Source: Veillonella sp. 3310
GTDB taxonomy: Bacteria > Bacillota > Negativicutes > Veillonellales > Veillonellaceae
Length of the DNA stretch: 64,000 bases
NCBI RefSeq assembly: GCF_003999875.1
Contig: NZ_RQVJ01000001.1
Coordinates: 496,001 to 560,000, forward strand
Direction: 5' to 3'
Part shown: one piece after another, positions 58,331 through 64,000 of the stretch
Position numbering within the stretch: position 1 is the stretch's first letter
How the letters are laid out: each line of letters opens with the position of its first letter
Notes under the pieces: generated by a model
Databases searched by the model: none
Seen by the model: the letters and a program-made list of their open reading frames with translations, nothing else
What the model was told of the DNA's origin: nothing
Position numbers and translations under genes: made by a program

Positions 58331-58735
58331 TTATTTACTATCTGTCGCAATGGATACTTTAACAATACCCATTTGTTTCAATGTGTCTAAGACAGTAACA
58401 AATGCGCCATATTCAGCTTTCACATCACCACGCAAGATAACGACCATGTCATCGCCCTTCGCTTTTTCAGCTTGCAAGTAGCGAATCATTTGGTCAAGCG
58501 TCACCGGTTGTGCTTCCACATAAATTTGTCCATTGCTAGTTACAGTAATTGGAATTTTACGTTGCAAGTCCACTTTCGACGCCACCGCTTGCGGTAACTG
58601 AATTGGCACAGATTTTTGTACGACCATTGTCAACATACTCATCATGAAAAATACCAATAAAAAGAAGATGATATCAATCATTGGAATAATCATGAGTTTC
58701 GGTTTAGACGTAGTCCGTAAGGATCTAAGCCGCAT
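58331..58735 (-). CDS. exbD: ExbD/TolR family biopolymer transport protein
   Basis: About 134 residues. A single N-terminal membrane helix begins with the proton-pathway aspartate (MIPMIDIIFFLLVFFMM), then a periplasmic domain ending in GIVKVSIATD. The frame is open to 58777, but AGGTGA is spaced for the ATG at 58735, which gives a normal ExbD length. The start lies inside the end of exbB (11-nt overlap), so they are coupled. Confidence 0.94.
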   Translation of the reverse strand: MRLRSLRTTSKPKLMIIPMIDIIFFLLVFFMMSMLTMVVQKSVPIQLPQAVASKVDLQRKIPITVTSNGQIYVEAQPVTLDQMIRYLQAEKAKGDDMVVILRGDVKAEYGAFVTVLDTLKQMGIVKVSIATDSK

Positions 58736-59339
58736 GGTTGTCACCTGCCAATTCCGCCATATACATAGCACTTGCATCTTCGATTTGGCTAATCAAAATA
58801 TCTTGTTGTTGCACTAAGTATGTATGTAAAATTAAAGCAATAATTGCCACGATCAAGCCTGTAGCTGTGGCGATCAAAGCTTCCCCTACGCCGCCAGTGA
58901 TGGCAAATGGTTGTCCTTCAGAAATGGATAATACACTGAAAGACCCAATCATACCTGTTACTGTACCCAACAAACCCAACAAAGGAGCCATTGTTACGAT
59001 AGATTCAATATAGTTCAAATATTGACGTAACTTAGCAGATTCACTAATGGCTGCTGCTTCCAACAATTTTTCTTGTTGTTCTTTATTATTGCCACCACGA
59101 GCTGCTTCTGCAATGACATGTGTTGCCATCCCTTTGCTTGTTTCTTTTAAGGCTTGTAAGCCCTTCCAATTGCTTTGTTGTACTAGTGGAATAATCTTTT
59201 CACGCAATGCATTTACATCATCTAACATAGAGCGATAGAAACGCAACCGTTCTACGAAAATAATCACCGCAATAAAAGAACAGAGTAACAATGGATACAT
59301 TACATATCCACCCTTAATAAATAATTCAAATAATTCCAT
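58725..59339 (-). CDS. exbB: ExbB/TolQ/MotA family proton channel protein
   Basis: 204 residues with three membrane segments (MYPLLLCSFIAVIIFVERL, YIESIVTMAPLLGLLGTVTG, ALIATATGLIVAIIALILHTY). LLGTVTGMIGSF is the family signature. With ExbD it forms the inner-membrane motor that energises TonB. GGAGGTATCAC precedes the ATG. It follows the ABC ATPase gene by 25 bp in the same direction. Confidence 0.94.
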   Translation of the reverse strand: MELFELFIKGGYVMYPLLLCSFIAVIIFVERLRFYRSMLDDVNALREKIIPLVQQSNWKGLQALKETSKGMATHVIAEAARGGNNKEQQEKLLEAAAISESAKLRQYLNYIESIVTMAPLLGLLGTVTGMIGSFSVLSISEGQPFAITGGVGEALIATATGLIVAIIALILHTYLVQQQDILISQIEDASAMYMAELAGDNHAA

Positions 59340-59364
59340 GTGATACCTCCTTATACATAAATAC

Positions 59365-60135
59365 TTATTTCACTGTTTCCGTAAAAATAATATGAATAGA
59401 ATCTTCTGTCGGACCTTCTACGATGCGACTATGTACACCATATAGATTTTGAATAAACTCTGGTGTCAACAACTCTTTTGGCGTCCCTGTGCCAACCACT
59501 CGTCCTTTTTCCAAGGCTACTAAACGATGACAGAATTGGGATGCCAAGTTTAAATCATGAACAGCCATCAATACAGTTACACCCGCATCACGAACGATTT
59601 CCAACATTTCCAATTGGTACTTGATATCCAAATGATTCGTTGGTTCATCCAAAATCAAACATGGGCTTTCTTGTGTTAAGGCTCTGGCCAAAATCACACG
59701 CTGTTGCTCTCCCCCTGAAAGGCTCAAGAAACTACGTGTTTCCATATGATCCATGCCTACCTGTGCTAAAGCCCGTCTAGCTATAGTATAGTCCCCCGGC
59801 GTATCTCCTTCAAGTAATTTTTTATGAGGCATACGCCCCATAAGTACAATATCCATCACTGAAAAGTCAAATTGGTATTGATTATGTTGTGCCACTACCG
59901 CCATTTGCAAAGCACTTTCACGAAATGAAAGTTCATCTAAGGCGCGGCCATTCAACATAATTTGTCCTGCATTAGGATGCAATGTACGATAGATACATTT
60001 TAACAACGTACTTTTACCACTACCATTAGGACCAATTAGACCTACAATTTCACGGTCTTGCACTTTTAAATCTATACCTTGTAAGATTTGCGTTTGTCCA
60101 ATGCCAAAGGCAACTTGTTCTGCTTGTAAATTCAT
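59365..60135 (-). CDS. Iron-complex/cobalamin-type ABC transporter ATPase (FecE/BtuD-like)
   Basis: 256 residues. Walker A GPNGSGKSTLLKCI near 36-49, Q-loop VVAQHNQYQFDF, signature LSGGEQQRVILARAL near 138, Walker B CLILDEPTNHLD near 160, and H-loop MAVHDLN. It powers import of a siderophore, heme or cobalamin across the inner membrane. The start overlaps the permease stop by one base. Confidence 0.93.
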   Translation of the reverse strand: MNLQAEQVAFGIGQTQILQGIDLKVQDREIVGLIGPNGSGKSTLLKCIYRTLHPNAGQIMLNGRALDELSFRESALQMAVVAQHNQYQFDFSVMDIVLMGRMPHKKLLEGDTPGDYTIARRALAQVGMDHMETRSFLSLSGGEQQRVILARALTQESPCLILDEPTNHLDIKYQLEMLEIVRDAGVTVLMAVHDLNLASQFCHRLVALEKGRVVGTGTPKELLTPEFIQNLYGVHSRIVEGPTEDSIHIIFTETVK

Positions 60136-61190
60136 TAATTACCTCCGAACGCATAGGTTTGCTTAATCATTAAGTATACAAAAGCTGGCGCACCGATCAC
60201 AGAAATTAAAATACCAATCGGTAATTCCGTATGAGGAATAATCGTTCTACTGAGTGTATCTGCCACCACAAGTAATAAAGCGCCTCCCAAGGCAGAGATA
60301 GGAATTAAACCTTTATGATTTGTTCCCAACGCTTGTCGTACAATGTGCGGAATAAGCAACCCTACGAATCCTATAATCCCTGCTGCATACACGGCAAAAC
60401 CTATCATAATCGAACTCATCACAAGGTATAATTGGCGATATCTGTGTAAATCTATCCCTAATGTGATAGCCACCTCATCACCCAGTAACATCAAGTTCAA
60501 AATGCGTGTTTGGGACCAGAAGAATACAATTGGTACTAGAATAACAAGTAGCATAATGCCAATCAAATCCCAATTAGCCCCTGCCAGACTACCCATCATC
60601 CAGAAGATTACGTTTTGAATCCCTTCTTTATCGTTTGCAAAGTATACAATAATACTCGTAAAGGCACTGCAAACGGCGCTCAAGGCCATCCCGGCTAACA
60701 ACAATTTAATTGCATTAGCACGTCCACCCATATTAGCAATAATAAGCACACCAAAGGATATAACCATAGCCCCTATGAAAGCCATAATACCTACGTATTC
60801 TTCACCAAAGGCAATGCCCACACCCATTAAAATGGCTACTGTAGCGCCTGTAGATGCACCTGATGAAATACCTAGAATATATGGATCTGCCAATGGGTTT
60901 TTAACAATGGCTTGCATAATAACACCACTGACAGCAAGTCCCGCACCTACTAGAGCCGCTAAGACAACCCGTGGCATACGCAACATCCATACAATATCAT
61001 TCAAAGCCCCTTGTCGTGGATCCTCAATCGTGATTGTATCTACAAATTTTGATGCCACCACTTGCCACAATGTATTTGCTGGAATATGAACAGTTCCTAA
61101 AAATAAAGACCATGCCATTCCCGCAATCAATAGGGCTATGAGTATAATTCCCACACCCACCACTGTAAGCGTATGTGTTCGATTACTCAT
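60135..61190 (-). CDS. Iron-complex/cobalamin-type ABC transporter permease (FecCD/BtuC-like)
   Basis: 351 residues with about ten membrane helices. Family motifs: RMPRVVLAALVGAGLAVSGV near 68-87, NPLADPYILGISSGAST near 97-113, and GFVGLLIPHIVRQALGTNHK near 275-294 (ATPase coupling region). It probably forms a homodimer with two copies of the ATPase. It overlaps the binding-protein gene by 8 nt. Confidence 0.94.
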   Translation of the reverse strand: MSNRTHTLTVVGVGIILIALLIAGMAWSLFLGTVHIPANTLWQVVASKFVDTITIEDPRQGALNDIVWMLRMPRVVLAALVGAGLAVSGVIMQAIVKNPLADPYILGISSGASTGATVAILMGVGIAFGEEYVGIMAFIGAMVISFGVLIIANMGGRANAIKLLLAGMALSAVCSAFTSIIVYFANDKEGIQNVIFWMMGSLAGANWDLIGIMLLVILVPIVFFWSQTRILNLMLLGDEVAITLGIDLHRYRQLYLVMSSIMIGFAVYAAGIIGFVGLLIPHIVRQALGTNHKGLIPISALGGALLLVVADTLSRTIIPHTELPIGILISVIGAPAFVYLMIKQTYAFGGN

Positions 61191-62214
61191 GAATACCTCC
61201 TGTAAAATTAGGATACAATCCGTGAATCATAAGATTCAATCCATCATGGATTCGTGTACCTGCGCTATACACCATAAATAGGGGAACCCCATGTACTCGA
61301 TGATTACGTATGGCATCTACGTGTTGTAGTGTAGGATTCTTATATAGATTGTCTATGAGTTCATCTTGCCGTTCATAATCCTCTTCTACTAGCACTAAAA
61401 AGATAACTGATGGATTTAAATGAATCAACTCTTCTGCATTGATTGTTTGTCCTGCCTCAGAAATAAGATGTCCTCCTATTTCTTCCAGCATATTTCCTGC
61501 TAATGTTTCCTTATCATACACACGATACTGGCGTCCCGAATTCTCTAATATTAAAACCGTATCTTTTGTGCTCTGCGCTTCTCCATAGACTCTTGCCTCT
61601 GCCACTGCCCGTTTAGTTCGATTCACCAGCGCCTGCGCCCGTTCTTGTCTATTGACAATCGCGCCTAGATCAAGAATATATTGATATTCTCCCTCTACTG
61701 TTCTCTTAGATTTTTTATAGGATGCTCTTGAAATATAGCTATCAATCCCACGTTGTGCCCAGAAATCTGTACTCTTCCAGTTATTCTTCTGAAAGGTAGA
61801 ATACCAGCCTACAAGCAAATCTGGCTCCCATAATAAGGTAGTTTCTACATCTGGAATTTCCATGCTTTTATAAGGAATCTTTTCGTAAGCATCACGATAT
61901 TCTTCTGCTATATATTTGCTATCTGGCACTCCTATAGCTGCAATCATACGATCACCTACACCTAAAGCAAGCAACGTTTCTACCGAACTTTGCCAAACGC
62001 CCATGATGCGACGTGGTTCCCCTTCATAGGTAATCTCTTGATCCGTACCTTTGCTCGTTAATTGATTTACCGTACGAGGTCCTACTTCCTGGGAAACAAC
62101 AGTACTTTCCACATAGTCAGGCATAGGAATAAATTCTTCCATACCATGTAGATGTGCGCTGTATAATCCTAATATGATAGCTAACATACATCCAGTTATA
62201 TATAACTTTCTCAT
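61183..62214 (-). CDS. Periplasmic iron-complex/cobalamin-type binding protein
   Basis: 343 residues of the BtuF/FepB-type (class III) binding proteins. An N-terminal signal sequence (LYITGCMLAIILGLYSAHL) leads to RRIMGVWQSSVETLLALGVG near 90-109, then LLWEPDLLVGWYS, and the long central helix YKKSKRTVEGEYQYILDLGA. There is no clear lipobox, so it is probably soluble in the periplasm or anchored by its signal. It delivers the ligand from the receptor to the permease. Confidence 0.9.
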   Translation of the reverse strand: MRKLYITGCMLAIILGLYSAHLHGMEEFIPMPDYVESTVVSQEVGPRTVNQLTSKGTDQEITYEGEPRRIMGVWQSSVETLLALGVGDRMIAAIGVPDSKYIAEEYRDAYEKIPYKSMEIPDVETTLLWEPDLLVGWYSTFQKNNWKSTDFWAQRGIDSYISRASYKKSKRTVEGEYQYILDLGAIVNRQERAQALVNRTKRAVAEARVYGEAQSTKDTVLILENSGRQYRVYDKETLAGNMLEEIGGHLISEAGQTINAEELIHLNPSVIFLVLVEEDYERQDELIDNLYKNPTLQHVDAIRNHRVHGVPLFMVYSAGTRIHDGLNLMIHGLYPNFTGGIHE

Positions 62215-62228
62215 TTATTCACCTAAAC

Positions 62229-62254
62229 GAAAGAGCTACCAAGGTAGCTCTTTC
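62229..62254 (-). terminator. Hairpin between the receptor and binding-protein genes
   Basis: GAAAGAGCTACC at 62229-62240 pairs perfectly with 62243-62254. The tail is not a strong T-run, so it may be an attenuator or RNA stabiliser that keeps receptor mRNA in excess. Confidence 0.65.
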
Positions 62255-62265
62255 ATGAATCATTA

Positions 62266-64000
62266 TTAGAATTTGTATTTAGCACCAATCATAGCTTGAC
62301 GAGCTGGCATTGCAGAACTACCTGGGCCATATACGGCATAGCTAGTAGTTTCGTATGCTTCGTTCGTTAAGTTTGTCACTGCAACGTATGTTGTTAAATC
62401 TTTAGTAACCTCATAGTTTAAATTCCAATCTACTACTACAAAGCGTTTCGATGTAAAGGCTTCTATATTAGAGCCTGTGTAATAGTTTACTAACAATCCA
62501 GAAGATACTTTACCCGCATCATAATTTACATTGAGTGTATAATGATTCGCTGGACGCAATTTGTTAATACCTGTGTTAATATCACCAGAGTTATTATAGT
62601 TCCATGCTGGATTTACTACATAACCTGGTTTTGCAGACCATTTATCTTTTAAATGACTGTATGCCACACCAACAGTCCAGTTTTTATTAATCTTATGATC
62701 TACTGTAAGATTAAAAGATGTTTTCTTTTGATTTGCATTCACAGGAACACTTTCAAACCCCCTCGGAGTTCTTATTTCAAAGCTAGCAATAGCATTTGTC
62801 ATGTCAGTAAGACTATAGTTTACACCTACAGTGGTTTTCTTGTTAAATATTTTTTGATAGCCTACTGTATATACATTTCCTTTTTCATCCTTTAAGTTTG
62901 TTTTTGTTCCATCATAGGCTGAAACATAATCACCACTACGTAATGGACGAAGAACTTTTGTCCAACCAGCATACACTGTGCTACCATCATGCAGTTGGTA
63001 TTGTAGATTTAAGGAAGGTGTCACTACATGTGGATCGCCACCTAACGATTTTCCCGTTTCTGTTGTGTAATCACTATATTTAGCAAATCGTACAGCTGGT
63101 GTCACATCAAAATTATCATTTACATGAATTTTATCTTGTACATAACCATATAAAGAATTACGTTTTACAGATGTTTTTCTTTTCCGTACTTGATCTACAT
63201 AATCATTTTGATCTTTATCGTAGGAAACATTCATGATGATATCATGTTTACCTATAGAACGTGCCAGTTGTAATTGAATCCCACGCTTTCTTTCATCATA
63301 ATAATGTCTTGGATCTTGTGCTTTTCCACCCGTTTTAGCTACCCATTCTTCCAAGGCTGCTTTACTACCGCCAGGGAATGGGGCTAAATTTTTTTCAATC
63401 CATGCATCTAATAAAGCTCCATCTTTAGCCCCATCTGGGAAATCCTTTGTAAATTGATCTCCCGTTAAATTGAATGCCTTATTACTCATTCCATCATCAT
63501 GTAATACCCAAGCATATTTATCACTACTTAAATATTGATGACTTTGATGATAGAAACGAACAAAGCTTTCCATGTCAGATTGACGATCGAAAGTGTATTT
63601 TACATCCACATCATTATTTTTATATTTACTATATGAATTGTAACCAAATCCATCTAGGGCAAATAAATTATGGTAGGCAGGATTTCCTTTTTCATTTTGC
63701 ACAACTTTATATTTATTTTCGTACTCATAGTCCCCTGAATACTCTTCATTTAAGACTAACTTGCCATCTTCATCCCGTTCACCAACAGCTGCTTTAAATA
63801 TAATTCGATTCCAATCTTTTTGATTCCAATACTTTTGATTTGGTGTAGTAATCGGATATCCATCCTTACCTTGTTGATGATTAATAGATACAGTTAAACG
63901 TTCTGTATCACTAAAATCTTTATCAAGTCGTACATTAGCGCTTCGCTCATCAAAACGAGAGCCACCCAATATTCCAATATCTCCGGTATGTCCATCACGA
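62266..64000 (-). CDS. TonB-dependent outer-membrane receptor, C-terminal part (cut by window edge)
   Basis: About 577 codons are visible; the signal peptide and most or all of the plug domain lie beyond the window. The visible part is a beta-barrel with alternating aromatic strands (YTVGYQKIFNKKTTVGVNYS, WTVGVAYSHLKDKWSA, LTTYVAVTNLTNEAYETTS). It ends ARQAMIGAKYKF, the terminal-Phe signal for outer-membrane insertion. It is the first gene of the receptor-ABC-ExbBD-TonB operon. The ligand (siderophore, heme, cobalamin or other) cannot be determined from this part. Confidence 0.93.
   Translation of the reverse strand, partial: RDGHTGDIGILGGSRFDERSANVRLDKDFSDTERLTVSINHQQGKDGYPITTPNQKYWNQKDWNRIIFKAAVGERDEDGKLVLNEEYSGDYEYENKYKVVQNEKGNPAYHNLFALDGFGYNSYSKYKNNDVDVKYTFDRQSDMESFVRFYHQSHQYLSSDKYAWVLHDDGMSNKAFNLTGDQFTKDFPDGAKDGALLDAWIEKNLAPFPGGSKAALEEWVAKTGGKAQDPRHYYDERKRGIQLQLARSIGKHDIIMNVSYDKDQNDYVDQVRKRKTSVKRNSLYGYVQDKIHVNDNFDVTPAVRFAKYSDYTTETGKSLGGDPHVVTPSLNLQYQLHDGSTVYAGWTKVLRPLRSGDYVSAYDGTKTNLKDEKGNVYTVGYQKIFNKKTTVGVNYSLTDMTNAIASFEIRTPRGFESVPVNANQKKTSFNLTVDHKINKNWTVGVAYSHLKDKWSAKPGYVVNPAWNYNNSGDINTGINKLRPANHYTLNVNYDAGKVSSGLLVNYYTGSNIEAFTSKRFVVVDWNLNYEVTKDLTTYVAVTNLTNEAYETTSYAVYGPGSSAMPARQAMIGAKYKF

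Overview
The window looks like a chromosome segment from a Veillonella-like member of the Negativicutes, the diderm Firmicutes. This is inferred from gene content and order; no database search was run. The gene order is classically Firmicute: rimP-nusA-rnpM-ylxQ-infB-rbfA-nrnA-truB-ribF at one end, and (decarboxylase)-tmk-holB-ricT-yabB-rsmI-metG-tatD ... yabE-like-rnmV-ksgA further right, as in Bacillus subtilis. The cell envelope genes are diderm: two LPS-type glycosyltransferases, a TonB-dependent receptor, and TonB/ExbB/ExbD. The DNA is AT-rich. No rRNA, tRNA, transposase or CRISPR array was found.

Layout. 1-8.5 kb (minus): translation and transcription operon, with a 249-codon AT-rich gene of unknown function between truB and ribF. 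8.5-13.7 kb (minus): ArsC/Spx-like protein, M18 aminopeptidase, a DEDD exonuclease with a Cys-rich tail, and two GT9 transferases. 14.1-15.3 kb (plus): cyclopropane fatty acid synthase. 15.6-22.5 kb (minus): two unknown membrane proteins, a metal P-type ATPase with a small partner protein, and the feoA-feoB iron(II) uptake operon with a Cys-rich tail protein. 22.9-30 kb: DEAD-box helicase (plus), topoisomerase III (minus), RF3 (plus), polysaccharide deacetylase (minus). 30.4-35.5 kb (plus): GltS, then a four-gene set of flavoenzyme, leaderless PhnD-like binding protein, core MetE and a cysteine-less OsmC-like protein. 35.6-51.4 kb (minus): the ksgA-to-decarboxylase housekeeping block, with ppk1-ppx inserted. 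51.6-57.4 kb (minus): two small proteins, pth, prs, glmU and an organophosphate antiporter. 57.6-64 kb (minus): a complete TonB-powered uptake operon in the order receptor, binding protein, permease, ATPase, ExbB, ExbD, TonB; the receptor is cut by the window edge.

The most interesting non-coding signals are: (1) about 360 nt of nested helices between rnmV and the yabE-like gene, including a 26-position hairpin whose G-U pairs and tandem G-A step favour a plus-strand RNA; (2) five DnaA-box-like 9-mers in about 210 bp upstream of the yabE-like gene; (3) a possible three-helix leader behind a perfect consensus promoter ahead of a 65-aa protein; (4) a repeated stem-loop present at three of the four convergent gene ends; (5) a 40-bp-period tandem array between the antiporter gene and glmU. 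The best candidate for an undescribed protein system is the flavoenzyme/binding protein/core-MetE/OsmC-like operon at 31.9-35.5 kb.
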